This document shows, piece after piece, positions 19,340 through 30,083 of a DNA stretch of 55,288 nt (the first letter of the stretch is position 1; the number at the start of each line of letters is the position of its first letter). The notes under the pieces were generated by a model. The model had not been told where the DNA came from and did no database searches. It saw nothing but the letters and a program-made list of their open reading frames with translations. The position numbers and the translations under genes are program-made. Location of the stretch: contig PXYT01000020.1 in NCBI GenBank assembly GCA_003023725.1, positions 1 to 55,288 on the forward strand, in the 5' to 3' direction. This DNA comes from Sulfobacillus benefaciens. Its GTDB lineage: Bacteria; Bacillota; Sulfobacillia; Sulfobacillales; Sulfobacillaceae.

Positions 19340-20491
19340 CTACAAATAAAGAGCCACCGCGGCATAGGCTTTGGCTCCCGTCAACAGTGCTCTTTCATCG
19401 AGATTAAACTGAGACGAGTGAATACCGGTCACGAAATCCGGACCCACCACACCCACATGCAAATTAGTAGCGGGAACTTTTTGCGCAATATACGCGAAAT
19501 CCTCGGCCCCCATGGACGGAGCGGACAAACGCAAGACTGCCTCGGATCCCAATTCCCGCCGCAATAGGGTTTCCACCTGATTGGTCCATTGGACATCGGC
19601 CAGTAAAGGCGGATATCCCCGGTTTATTGTCACCTCTGCTCTCGCCCGGTAGCTTCGGGCCATCTGGTCCACCAGCGTGGCGAATCGTTCCAGGATCGGC
19701 TCTACCTTATTGGGAGATAAAATGCGGATCGTTCCAGTCAATTCGACATAGTCCGCAATAACATTTTCCCGGTATCCGCCGTGAATGGTGCCGAAGGTCA
19801 CAACCAACGGCTCAGTCGGGTCCTGTTCCCGGCTCACCAAGATTTGGCAACCCTGAACAATGGCACTGGCCGCCACGATGGCGTCAATTGTCACATTGGG
19901 ATGGGCTCCGTGCCCGCCCCGGCCGTACACTTGAATGGTGAAATCGTTGGGAGAGGCCATGGCCGCACCACTGAACACTCCTATTGTTCCCCATGGCAGG
20001 TCGCTGTCGACATGCGTCATCAATGCACACTTTACGGGGGGATTGGCCAACACTCCGGATTCGATCATGGGTAACGCTCCGCCCGGTCCCTCTTCTCCTG
20101 GCTGGAACATCAGTGTGACCGGGTGGGTCAACTCCGACTCATAGCGGCTTAAATAATACGCCGCACCCAGCAGCATGGCGGTGTGGGCGTCATGCCCGCA
20201 GGCATGCATACGGTTGGGAACCCCGGAACTAAAAGGGAGGTTGGTCTGTTCCATTACAGGGAGGCCGTCCATATCCGCACGCAATAGACCCGCTTCGCCT
20301 TCGCTAGGCCCGAGATGCGCTACGACCCCAGTTTCAATAACACGGTTGTGGCGGACTCCCAACTTGTCCAGTGCCTCCTCGATAAGAGCCGCCGTTTTTG
20401 GGGTGTCGAGGCCGAGTTCCGGATATTGATGAATTTGACGTCTTATATTCACCATCCAGGGCTGAATTTCTTGCCACAGTGTTTGGTCCAT
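19340..20491 (-). CDS. M20 family metallopeptidase / amidohydrolase
   Basis: An M20D-type amidohydrolase (hippuricase, N-acyl-amino-acid or N-acetyldiaminopimelate deacylase group). The metal-binding Cys-His pair is in HACGHDAHTAMLLGAA, the catalytic Glu pair in PGEEGPGGAL, and the dimerisation-domain His in GRGGHGAHP. 383 residues from ATG 20491 after AAAGGAG; 21 codons of upstream open frame are discarded. The substrate cannot be told from sequence. It stands alone, divergent from the polysaccharide deacetylase. Confidence 0.88.
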   Translation of the reverse strand: MDQTLWQEIQPWMVNIRRQIHQYPELGLDTPKTAALIEEALDKLGVRHNRVIETGVVAHLGPSEGEAGLLRADMDGLPVMEQTNLPFSSGVPNRMHACGHDAHTAMLLGAAYYLSRYESELTHPVTLMFQPGEEGPGGALPMIESGVLANPPVKCALMTHVDSDLPWGTIGVFSGAAMASPNDFTIQVYGRGGHGAHPNVTIDAIVAASAIVQGCQILVSREQDPTEPLVVTFGTIHGGYRENVIADYVELTGTIRILSPNKVEPILERFATLVDQMARSYRARAEVTINRGYPPLLADVQWTNQVETLLRRELGSEAVLRLSAPSMGAEDFAYIAQKVPATNLHVGVVGPDFVTGIHSSQFNLDERALLTGAKAYAAVALYL

Positions 20492-20599
20492 GATTTCCCA
20501 GCTCCTTTGCCCTCGTTCCTTATTGCATATTGTTTTCCAAATTGGCGTACACATCAGGTAAGCTTGGACGGGTGCGCTCTGGAAGGAGATGACTTCACA

Positions 20600-21310
20600 G
20601 TGAATGACAGCTCAAGATGGCTTCTTCTCAGTCCCATGATCATCATAGCGCTAGCCTTTTGGTTAGTCAGCCAGCCTACAAGCGTTCAGGGGGCTTTAAT
20701 CCATGTGGTCACCAACAAGAAAATCGCGGCCCTGACGTTCGACGACGGGCCTTCCCCCACATACACTCCTCTCATTCTCAGGACCTTGTCGCGGTACCAT
20801 GCCCATGCCACCTTTTTCGTTGTTGGCCGTGAGGCTCAGCGTTTTCCTTACCTTGTCTTGGACATCGCCAAACAGGGATCGGTTGTGGCCAATCACGGGT
20901 GGAGCCATCTCAATTTACGCAATGAAGGAGCGACGGCCCTCTGGGCCGATGCCGACAAAACCGCCCAATACATCACATCGCTGGGTATATCCGTTGTCCC
21001 CTTTTACCGGCCTCCTTATGGTCTGGTATCTCATGATCTCCTGAAAACCTTTAGTGAACACGGTTATCGGGTCGTGTTATGGTCAATTGACACCAAGGAC
21101 TGGACCCGTCCGGGAGTGACATCCATCATTCAACATGTAAGGGCACAAATTAAGCCCGGTGCCATTATTTTAATGCACGACGGCGGCGGCAACCGTTCCC
21201 AAACACTGGTAGCGTTAAATACGATTTTGGAACAGTTAACCCAAATGGGATACAAAATCGTGACCTTGCCAACTCTAGTCAAGGACAGCACCTCACCCCC
21301 CGCACTTTAG
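20600..21310 (+). CDS. Secreted polysaccharide deacetylase (NodB domain)
   Basis: A carbohydrate esterase 4 enzyme that probably removes N-acetyl groups from peptidoglycan or another surface glycan. After a signal or anchor helix (residues 7-30), the NodB motifs appear in order: ALTFDDGPSP with the metal Asp pair, ANHGWSHLNL with the two His, FYRPPYG, WSIDTKDW and ILMHDGGGN. I use GTG 20600, 11 bases after GGAAGGAG; 236 residues. The upstream open frame overlaps the M20 gene and has no signal sequence. It is the first gene on the plus strand. Confidence 0.93.
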   Translation: MNDSSRWLLLSPMIIIALAFWLVSQPTSVQGALIHVVTNKKIAALTFDDGPSPTYTPLILRTLSRYHAHATFFVVGREAQRFPYLVLDIAKQGSVVANHGWSHLNLRNEGATALWADADKTAQYITSLGISVVPFYRPPYGLVSHDLLKTFSEHGYRVVLWSIDTKDWTRPGVTSIIQHVRAQIKPGAIILMHDGGGNRSQTLVALNTILEQLTQMGYKIVTLPTLVKDSTSPPAL

Positions 21311-21336
21311 CACCCACCCCCCAAAAGTTTGGACGC

Positions 21337-22194
21337 TTAGCCGTGCTTCTTGTCGGAATAATCATAAAACCCACGACCGCTCTTGCGACCAAGTAGTCCG
21401 GCATCCACCATTTTCTGCAACAAAGGGGCCGGACGATACTTTGAATCTCGGAATCCTTGATACAAGACCTCCATAATCGCTAAACACGTATCAAGGCCAA
21501 TGAAGTCTGCAAGGGTCAAAGGTCCCATAGGATGATTCATGCCCAGTTTCATCACCGTATCGATACCTTCTTTGCTGGCGACCCCCTCTTGCAAAGCAAA
21601 TATGGCTTCGTTAATCATGGGCATCAAAATTCGGTTGGATATAAACCCAGGATAATCCTGAACCATGACCGGAGTCTTGTCCATCATCCGCGCCCATGCA
21701 CTCACCTGGTTGATGGTCGCGTCTGTGGTCAGCGTTCCCGCTATCACTTCCACCAGGCGCATAATGGGTACGGGATTCATAAAGTGCATGCCAATAACCC
21801 GCTGCGGGTCAGGCACACAACTAGCCAAACGGGAAATGGAGATAGACGAGGTGTTGGAGGCCAAAATCGTAGACTGGTCAAAAAGAGTGCCCAATGTTGT
21901 GAAGAGTTTGGCTTTCTCGTTTTCCCGCTCGACAATGGCCTCGACGACCAAGTCGACCCGAGGCACGATCTCGAGACGCGAAGGAACCATAATCCGGCCT
22001 AAAATGGCCTCCTTGTCCACAAGTTCCCCTTTTTGCATGGCCCGGTCCATATGAGCGCGTATTGTCTCGAGAGCCTTGTTCGTCTGTTCAGCCACGCTGT
22101 CCCACAAAAACACTTCAAATCCGTATCGGGCTGCCGTTTCGGCAATACCTCCGCCCATTTGTCCAGCACCCGCCACAAGTATACGCAATGACAC
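21337..22194 (-). CDS. hbd: 3-hydroxybutyryl-CoA dehydrogenase
   Basis: An NAD(P)-dependent 3-hydroxyacyl-CoA dehydrogenase acting with the thiolase upstream in fatty-acid oxidation, butyrate or polyhydroxyalkanoate metabolism. The Rossmann motif [19 protein letters not shown] starts the protein, the catalytic His is in MHFMNPVP near residue 139, and [16 protein letters not shown] is the C-terminal signature. 285 residues is the single-domain Hbd size. It lies 13 bases after the thiolase gene. Confidence 0.95.
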   Translation of the reverse strand: MSLRILVAGAGQMGGGIAETAARYGFEVFLWDSVAEQTNKALETIRAHMDRAMQKGELVDKEAILGRIMVPSRLEIVPRVDLVVEAIVERENEKAKLFTTLGTLFDQSTILASNTSSISISRLASCVPDPQRVIGMHFMNPVPIMRLVEVIAGTLTTDATINQVSAWARMMDKTPVMVQDYPGFISNRILMPMINEAIFALQEGVASKEGIDTVMKLGMNHPMGPLTLADFIGLDTCLAIMEVLYQGFRDSKYRPAPLLQKMVDAGLLGRKSGRGFYDYSDKKHG

Positions 22195-22207
22195 GCGCCA
22201 TCATCTC

Positions 22208-23389
22208 CTAATCAACACGAATCAATGTGGCTTCGCCCTGTCCGCCACCGCTGCAGATGGTCGCCACACCATAGCCGCCACCTATGCGCTGAATTTCACG
22301 AATCAGGGTCATGAGAATTCTTCCCCCCGAAGCCCCAATAGGATGTCCCAAAGCTACTGCCCCCCCGTTGACATTCACAATGTCGGGATTGAATTCGCCC
22401 ACTTTGATGCTGGTCAAAGTCACTGCGGCAAAAGCTTCATTGATTTCTATACGCTTCAACTCGGATCTATCGATTCCCGCTCGTGCCAATGCCATATGGG
22501 CCGCATAGGCTGGAACCGTGTGAAGGTACTTTGGCTCCCTAGATACATATCCGGAACTCACAATAGTGGCGAGAGCCTCGAGGCCCAATTCCTTCGCTTT
22601 TTGCCGTTCCATGATCACCAATGCGGATGCGCCGTCGGTTAGCCCCGGAGCATTACCAGCAGTAACCGTCCCGTCCTCCACGAACACGGGCCGCAATGAA
22701 CTGATTTTCTCTAACGTTGTATCGCGGCGCGGACCGAGGTCGTGTTCAATGACCGTTCTTTCCCCATGTCGTCCTTGGACCATAAACGGCTCAATTTCTT
22801 CGGCAAAGATCCCTTTGTCGATGGCTTGAATGGCGCGCATATGACTCCGGTAGGCCCACTCGTCCTGCGCCTGGCGGGATATATTGAATTCTTTGGCCAC
22901 TTCACTGCCGTAGACTCCCATATGGCATTGTCCAAAACTGCACCATAAGCCGTCTCTAACCACAGAATCCACCAGAACACCGTCTCCCATGCGCAATCCG
23001 TACCGTGCCCCCTCTATGAGGTACGGAGCCTGGCTCATGGATTCCATGCCCCCTGCGACCGCCGAGTGGATTTCTCCCGCCCGAATGGCCATATCTGCAA
23101 TATTTACGGCTCGCAGACTCGATGCACACACCTTGTTGATCGTGTCCGAAGGAACGGTTTCGGGCATCCCGGCTCCCATGGATGCCTGACGGGAGGGGAT
23201 TTGGCCGGAACCGGCTTGAACCACCTGACCCATAAATACATAATCAATAGTAGCGGGGTCAATGTGAACCCGACCCAAAGCCGTGCGAATGGCATGTGCG
23301 CCCAGTTCAGTTGCCGGCACATCTTTCAGGGCACCGCCAAATGGCACAAATGGAGTACGCGCTAAACTTACCACAACACTTTCCGGCAT
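22208..23389 (-). CDS. Acetyl-CoA acetyltransferase (thiolase)
   Basis: Thiolase II of about 393 residues. The acyl-accepting Cys is in NKVCASSLRAVNIAD, the His in ALGHPIGASGGRI and the second Cys in TICSGGGQGEA. It is co-directional with hbd, giving acetoacetyl-CoA synthesis or cleavage followed by reduction or oxidation. Whether the pair works in degradation or synthesis cannot be decided here, as no crotonase or acyl-CoA dehydrogenase lies beside it. Confidence 0.95.
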   Translation of the reverse strand: MPESVVVSLARTPFVPFGGALKDVPATELGAHAIRTALGRVHIDPATIDYVFMGQVVQAGSGQIPSRQASMGAGMPETVPSDTINKVCASSLRAVNIADMAIRAGEIHSAVAGGMESMSQAPYLIEGARYGLRMGDGVLVDSVVRDGLWCSFGQCHMGVYGSEVAKEFNISRQAQDEWAYRSHMRAIQAIDKGIFAEEIEPFMVQGRHGERTVIEHDLGPRRDTTLEKISSLRPVFVEDGTVTAGNAPGLTDGASALVIMERQKAKELGLEALATIVSSGYVSREPKYLHTVPAYAAHMALARAGIDRSELKRIEINEAFAAVTLTSIKVGEFNPDIVNVNGGAVALGHPIGASGGRILMTLIREIQRIGGGYGVATICSGGGQGEATLIRVD

Positions 23390-23611
23390 TGTCTGTCATC
23401 TGCCTTTCGTCCGCGAGCCTTCGCCTGCGGAACACTATTTAACCCAGGAAAACCAGGCACGATAACCACCCTGTTCTCGACCATTTGCCTTCTTACATAA
23501 GACGAAGGCGGCGGCACAAGTACACGGCCCGTTTTCAACTGGCTCTGTTGTCATTATACTGCCGTCCCAAAGGAATACATCCTAAGGGAAATGAGGGAAG
23601 GAACGATGGGG

Positions 23612-24871
23612 TCAGGATTCGCGATAAATCCGCGCTCCCAATCGCTCCAATTTTTCTTCCAGTCCGTGATAACCCCGATCAATGTATTCTACCCCTTCAA
23701 CGAGTGTCGTGCCTAAAGCCCCGAGTCCGGCTAATACCAGTGCTGCTCCCCCGCGAATGTCCTGAGCTTGAACCGGTGCTCCAGTTAACTCCAGAACCCC
23801 CCGAACAATCGCTGTTTCTCTTTCGAGATTAATATCTGCCCCCAATCGTACCAACTCGTGAGCGTAACCAAACCGGTTCTCAAACACCGTCTCCTGAACA
23901 ACAGCTACCCCATCCGCCAAGCTGAGACAGCTCACCATCTGAGGATGGAGGTCAGTAGGAAACCCCGGATGTGGTAAGGTTTCAATGTCGACAGATTTCA
24001 ACCGTTCCCCTACTCGAATTTGGATCCGGTCCATATCTTCATTAATACTGGCTCCTGCCTGTTCCAGCTTCAGCAATACGGTTCGAAGGTGTTCGGGTAT
24101 CACGTTCACGACATTGACCACGCCTCCGGTTACCCCAGCTGCAATAAGATAAGTCCCCGCTTCCAGACGGTCAGGAATAATTTCGTGGCGTACTCCGTTC
24201 AAGACGTTCACACCCTCAATGCGAATGAGATTGGTTCCAGCTCCTCTGACTTTGGCTCCCATAGCGTTAAGGAAATTGGCCAAATCCACAACTTCCGGCT
24301 CCATGGCCGCATTTTCCAACGTGGTCGTACCGGAGGCCAGACTGGCCGCAATCATAAGATTAATAGTAGTCCCAAATGATGCACGCTCAACGTAAACACG
24401 GTTCCCGGTCAGACATTGTTCCACTTTTCCATGAATGGATCCATGTTCAAGCCACATTGTCGCCCCCAGCGCCTGAAATCCCTGGATATGAAAATTGACC
24501 GGCCTGGACCCGATTTGACACCCCCCGGGAAACGCGACATCCGCTTGCTTGAGACGGGCCAGCAACAATCCCACAACATAAGTCGAGCCTCTGAGCTTTT
24601 TGGCCAGGTCATAAGGAGCATGGTAATTGGAAAGATTGGCCGCATTGATTTGAAGATTTCGGTCGCCTATCCAGTTCACATCCGCTCCCAGCTCCCGCAA
24701 AATCTCGCACAAATCCAGAATATCGGTGTAACGGGGCACATTTTCCAACACCGACGTTCCTTCCGCTGCCAGTGCCGCGGCCGCGATAATCGGCAACGCG
24801 CTGTTCTTGGATCCTTCCACACTCACGTCCCCATGGAGGGGATAGCGTCCTTCAATCACCAGCCGTCCCAC
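23612..24871 (-). CDS. murA: UDP-N-acetylglucosamine 1-carboxyvinyltransferase
   Basis: MurA transfers enolpyruvate to UDP-GlcNAc, the committed step of peptidoglycan synthesis in the cytoplasm. The PEP-binding, fosfomycin-target Cys is in FPGGCQIGSRPV near residue 115. SKNSALPIIAAA near the N-terminus and RGGAALVLAGL near the C-terminus are typical. 419 residues. It follows guaB by 24 bases and is in one run with guaB and murC. Confidence 0.97.
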   Translation of the reverse strand: MGRLVIEGRYPLHGDVSVEGSKNSALPIIAAAALAAEGTSVLENVPRYTDILDLCEILRELGADVNWIGDRNLQINAANLSNYHAPYDLAKKLRGSTYVVGLLLARLKQADVAFPGGCQIGSRPVNFHIQGFQALGATMWLEHGSIHGKVEQCLTGNRVYVERASFGTTINLMIAASLASGTTTLENAAMEPEVVDLANFLNAMGAKVRGAGTNLIRIEGVNVLNGVRHEIIPDRLEAGTYLIAAGVTGGVVNVVNVIPEHLRTVLLKLEQAGASINEDMDRIQIRVGERLKSVDIETLPHPGFPTDLHPQMVSCLSLADGVAVVQETVFENRFGYAHELVRLGADINLERETAIVRGVLELTGAPVQAQDIRGGAALVLAGLGALGTTLVEGVEYIDRGYHGLEEKLERLGARIYRES

Positions 24872-24895
24872 GTCAACCCGCCTTTCGTGCCCTCA

Positions 24896-26365
<1,470 letters not shown>

Positions 26366-26392
26366 TTATCTCTCCTTTGTTTCCTGTCCGCG

Positions 26393-26405
26393 ATCGTTCG
26401 GAATT
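26393..26405 (-). promoter_or_regulatory. PurBox upstream of guaB
   Basis: Read on the minus strand, AATTCCGAACGAT matches AWWWCCGAACWWT at 12 of 13 positions. It lies in the 56-base gap between murC and guaB. No second box was found in that gap. Confidence 0.5.
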
Positions 26406-26418
26406 TCTAATCAGTCTA

Positions 26419-27801
26419 TCACATCCCTTGGTCCAAAACACCTCGGGCTCCCAATTTCTTGGCCAGATCCCGGGCCACCAGATAAACATTGCCCGCGCCC
26501 ATAGTAATAAACAAGTCACCCGCCTCTAAGATATTCACCACGTCTTCGGCAACCTTAAACATATCTTGGCGAAAGTGAACCACTTTTCCGCTCTTGGCAA
26601 TATCCTCCGCCAACCGTTCCCCACTTACCCCGTCAAGGGGCAGTTCACCTGCCGGAGCATAAATGTCCGTGAGATATAACACATCCGTGTCGCCAAATGC
26701 TTCGACGAATTCATCCCATAGATTTTTCGTCCGAATGTACCGTTGGGGTTGAAAGAGCGCATAGACCCGGCCGTGCGCACGCTGTCTGCATGCACTAAGC
26801 GTGGAGCGAACTTCCGTCGGATGATGGGCATAATCATCCACTATCATGACGGGGTGGTCGAGAAGGACCTGAAAACGCCTGTGGGCGTTAATGAAACTTT
26901 CGAGACTGCGGGCTGATTGCTGCCACGAAACCCCGGCATGATGCGCCGCAGCCATAGCGCCGAGACTATTGACCACGTTATGAATACCGGGCACCGACAA
27001 GATGGCGTCGGCCACCGGATGCCCGTGCACTTGAACCTGAAAACGCGTCTGGTTTCCCATGAGCTCTATATGCTCGGCACGGACCATAGCCTCTTTGTGC
27101 AACCCGTAAGTCACCGACGGCACTTGGAGAACCCGTGCTAAATCCGCAAGATGCAGATTGTCAATCCCCATAACCGCCAGACCGTCATCCGGAACACGCT
27201 CCAAGTATGTTCGGAATGATCCAATTAAGGCGGAAAATTGCCCGCGATAGTGATCGAGATGCTCCGCCTCGATATTCGTCGCTACCGCGATCCAGGGATC
27301 ATACCGTAGAAATGTTCCGTCACTTTCATCAGCTTCGGCTACCGCATAACTCCCCTGTCCAATCCGCACATTTCCTTCAAATTGAGGCACTTCACCGCCC
27401 ACCAGCACGGTGGGGTCCAAACCGGCATCTTGCAACATGGTTCCAATCATGGTCGTGGTTGTCGTCTTGCCATGAGTTCCGCTGATCGTAATAGCCTTGT
27501 GCCCCGCCAAGGACTGCGCCAAAATTTCGGAGCGGTGAAACAAGGGAATGCTCTGGTCCTTGGCAGCTTGCCTTTCCGGGTTGTCTTCGCGCACATCTGT
27601 ATTGTAAACAACCCAATCGGCTCCCTGCACATTTTCCGGCTTGTGCATAAATTCAATCCTTATGCCATAAGCTTGAAGACGTTCGGTTCGGCTGGAAGGA
27701 TTCACGTCGGAGCCGGTTACCCGGTATCCCTGCCGATGGAGTAACAACGCCAGACCGCTCATACTGTATCCGCCGATCCCAATGAAGTGTACGTGCTTCA
27801 C
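26419..27801 (-). CDS. murC: UDP-N-acetylmuramate-L-alanine ligase
   Basis: MurC adds L-alanine to UDP-MurNAc. The N-terminal Rossmann motif is HFIGIGGYSMSGLALLL, the ATP loop GTHGKTTTTTMIG near residue 107 and the C-terminal signature DDYAHHPTEVRSTL. I place the start at GTG 27801, seven bases after GGAGGG; the upstream ATG choices put this site inside the gene. 460 residues. It precedes guaB and murA on the same strand. Confidence 0.96.
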   Translation of the reverse strand: MKHVHFIGIGGYSMSGLALLLHRQGYRVTGSDVNPSSRTERLQAYGIRIEFMHKPENVQGADWVVYNTDVREDNPERQAAKDQSIPLFHRSEILAQSLAGHKAITISGTHGKTTTTTMIGTMLQDAGLDPTVLVGGEVPQFEGNVRIGQGSYAVAEADESDGTFLRYDPWIAVATNIEAEHLDHYRGQFSALIGSFRTYLERVPDDGLAVMGIDNLHLADLARVLQVPSVTYGLHKEAMVRAEHIELMGNQTRFQVQVHGHPVADAILSVPGIHNVVNSLGAMAAAHHAGVSWQQSARSLESFINAHRRFQVLLDHPVMIVDDYAHHPTEVRSTLSACRQRAHGRVYALFQPQRYIRTKNLWDEFVEAFGDTDVLYLTDIYAPAGELPLDGVSGERLAEDIAKSGKVVHFRQDMFKVAEDVVNILEAGDLFITMGAGNVYLVARDLAKKLGARGVLDQGM

Positions 27802-27876
27802 AATGAATCCCTCCATGCCTTTTGGGGTATGATTTACCAACCTTCAGGTATTCATGCCTTCCCTGCCGCATGCATC

Positions 27877-28389
27877 CTACCGGAAATGCCAGCCTTGCTG
27901 AACCCATAGATCCCGGTAATGGCTGGCCGCACGGGAAATTGCCGCCACTTCCTCCGACCTGACAGGCCTGATGACACGGCAAGGACGTCCCATTGCCAGC
28001 ATCCCTTCCGGGATTTCCATTCCCTCGGGTACCAGTGACCCGGCGGCAATTAATACGTTCCGGCTAATTTTGGCTCCATTCATCAGCACACTTCCCATAC
28101 CAATCAAAACCTCATCCGCGATTTGGGCTCCATGAATCACCGCATTGTGCCCAATAGTAACATTTTCCCCGATCAAACAAGGAAACCCGGGATCGGCATG
28201 GATGGTGACATTGTCTTGAACATTACTGCCGCTTCCGATCCGGATCATCTCTGTGTCCGCGCGAATAACGGCATTAAACCATACCGACACATAATCTCCC
28301 ATGCTCACCTGACCGATGATATAGGATCCCGGAGCGATGAAAATCGGATTTCCCACCTGCGGATAAAAATCGCCAAATTTTAATAGCAT
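27877..28389 (-). CDS. Gamma-class carbonic anhydrase family protein
   Basis: A left-handed beta-helix protein of the gamma-carbonic anhydrase (YrdA/PaaY) family, 170 residues. Hexapeptide repeats run through most of the chain. His residues in VTIHADPG and IGHNAVIHGAQI are in the positions of the three zinc ligands. Many members have unproven activity, so hydration of CO2 is possible rather than shown. The ribosome binding site is weak. It lies between murC and tsaD on the same strand. Confidence 0.9.
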   Translation of the reverse strand: MLLKFGDFYPQVGNPIFIAPGSYIIGQVSMGDYVSVWFNAVIRADTEMIRIGSGSNVQDNVTIHADPGFPCLIGENVTIGHNAVIHGAQIADEVLIGMGSVLMNGAKISRNVLIAAGSLVPEGMEIPEGMLAMGRPCRVIRPVRSEEVAAISRAASHYRDLWVQQGWHFR

Positions 28390-28451
28390 ATCTGCTTACC
28401 AACCTCTTCCCGGTCCCTGGACCAAACGCGACCACGGTCCTTCCCCGATCC

Positions 28452-29435
28452 TCACGACAAGGGTAGCGTAGCCAAAGGTCCTTCAAAAATGTTTAAAGTA
28501 TTTCCTTCCCGCAGTCGATAATAGCCAAGTGCCGCCACCATGGCTGCGTTATCGGTGCAATATTCGATTCTGGGGATATGGATGCTTATGTTCCGTTCCT
28601 CTCCAAGATGTCTAAGGGCATCACGCAATCCCTGGTTGGCGCTGACCCCGCCAGCAATGTAAATGTGCTGGACCCTATAGCGAGCCAGGGCCTTTTCGAG
28701 ATTTCCGACCAAAGCTTTCACAACGGCTTGTTGTAAAGCATAGGCTACTTCCTCCGGCTGATCGGAATGATTCTGCCACAAACTTTTGGTAGCGGTCTTG
28801 ACCCCTGAAAAACTAAAATCGAGAGTGTCCCCTAAATTTGCAACCGGCAACCGTAAAGATCTCTTTTGAGCCTGGCGAGCCAATCGTTCAATTTCCGGTC
28901 CCCCAGGATATCCCAATCCCAAAATTCTGCTCCCTTTGTCGAATGCCTCACCGGCCGCGTCGTCGCGAGTTTCTCCCAAAACATCCCAATCGAGATAGTC
29001 ATTCCACAACAACAATGAAGTGTGGCCTCCTGACACCAACAGGCCCAAGGCTGGGAAATGAAGAGGTTCTTCCAGTGCATTCGCATACAGATGCGCCTGG
29101 AGATGGTGTACCCCGACCACCGGAATTTCCAGTGCCATGGCCAGGGTTTTGGCAAAAGTGACACCAATCAGCAGGGCTCCCAAAAGGCCCGGACCTTGCG
29201 TCACGGCAATACCGTCCACGTCATTCAGCGTCAAATTGGACAGATTCAATACCGAGTCCACCACCGGTAAAATAGCCATGGCGTGCTCTCTTGCCGCCAC
29301 CTCCGGGACCACGCCGCCGTATTGGGCATGAATTTGAGCGGATGAGGATAAACTTGTAGCGATAAGGTGACGGCCATCTTCAACGATCGCTGCCGCTGTT
29401 TCATCGCATGATGATTCTATGCCTAGGATTTTCGT
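28452..29435 (-). CDS. tsaD: tRNA t6A synthesis protein TsaD (start unclear)
   Basis: TsaD transfers threonylcarbamoyl to A37 of ANN-decoding tRNAs with TsaB and TsaE. It has ILGIESSCDETAAAIVEDG at the N-terminus, the metal-binding REHAMAILPVV, SGGHTSLLLW and AGGVSANQGLRDAL. Homologues begin MKILGIE; here the matching codon is ACG (29435). No ATG, GTG or TTG lies in frame until a TTG at 29552, which has no ribosome binding site and adds 39 unrelated residues. A GTG at 29455 is out of frame by one base at an AAAA run (29432-29429). The start given is the homology-based one. tsaD is separated from tsaE-tsaB-rimI by an opposite-strand gene. Confidence 0.9.
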   Translation of the reverse strand, partial: TKILGIESSCDETAAAIVEDGRHLIATSLSSSAQIHAQYGGVVPEVAAREHAMAILPVVDSVLNLSNLTLNDVDGIAVTQGPGLLGALLIGVTFAKTLAMALEIPVVGVHHLQAHLYANALEEPLHFPALGLLVSGGHTSLLLWNDYLDWDVLGETRDDAAGEAFDKGSRILGLGYPGGPEIERLARQAQKRSLRLPVANLGDTLDFSFSGVKTATKSLWQNHSDQPEEVAYALQQAVVKALVGNLEKALARYRVQHIYIAGGVSANQGLRDALRHLGEERNISIHIPRIEYCTDNAAMVAALGYYRLREGNTLNIFEGPLATLPLS

Positions 29436-29555
29436 AGGATCTCGCCGCCCTTCACTTTCTTGTCCAGCCGGGTACCCGCAACCGTGTATATTTCCCGGGA
29501 TACGCCCAATACTACATGCTATGTGACCCGTAGACTCGAAAAGAGGAGGCAAAAG

Positions 29556-30044
29556 GTGACGAAGACAACAGGACTGATCGCCTTTCTCTGGCTGCTCCTG
29601 GTCATGAGCAGCCCTTCTCTCCTCGCCTTGTCTGCCTCAACCTACCGCTACCTTACCCCCAGCCACCTCATAACCTTCATCGTAAGTGGTCTCACTTTTG
29701 TCATTCTCGGCAGGCAGCTCAAAAAACGGGGACATGCACCTTTTTGGCCAGGCACAATCATCGGTTCCGCCACAGCTATTTTGGGTTCCGCCGTCTACCA
29801 ATACACGATTCGCTTACCCCACGCTCAGCACGCCCTATCGTTAAGCCTACATGGCGTACCGCCCCTCGCTGTCTCTGCTATGTTGCACATTCACCCGGTA
29901 TCGGGCGCCCTGATTATCTCAGCATTTAGTGCCGGGTTTTATGGATTATGGGGCGGCTTTGCCACTTGGTGGGGTGCTCAAAGTGCCCCCTTTTCTCATA
30001 CCCCCGGTCCGAAAGACAATGTTCAAACGAAATCGCGAACCTGA
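29556..30044 (+). CDS. Small membrane protein, unknown
   Basis: Function not recognised. The protein is 162 residues with about four hydrophobic segments: 6-26, 33-53, 63-80 and a Gly/Ala/Trp-rich one around 110-145. A short charged linker (QLKKRGHAPFW) follows the second, and the tail is polar. The start is GTG 29556, right after AGAGGAGG; the open frame reaches back 32 codons but that part overlaps the tsaD start region. It is the only plus-strand gene inside the thiL-tsaE-tsaB-rimI-tsaD series, so read-through of that operon would be antisense to it. Confidence 0.75.
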   Translation: MTKTTGLIAFLWLLLVMSSPSLLALSASTYRYLTPSHLITFIVSGLTFVILGRQLKKRGHAPFWPGTIIGSATAILGSAVYQYTIRLPHAQHALSLSLHGVPPLAVSAMLHIHPVSGALIISAFSAGFYGLWGGFATWWGAQSAPFSHTPGPKDNVQTKSRT

Positions 30045-30083
30045 GGCAGCCTTCTCGCAAATTGCCGCCAACCTAAAGAACCG

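Noticed and set aside
20315-20599. N-terminal 95-codon extension of the polysaccharide deacetylase
   Set aside because: It overlaps the start of the M20 gene, and the GTG at 20600 has a ribosome binding site followed directly by a signal-like helix.
29460-29555. 32-codon N-terminal extension of the small membrane protein
   Set aside because: It overlaps the tsaD start region, while GTG 29556 is preceded by AGAGGAGG and followed by a hydrophobic segment.
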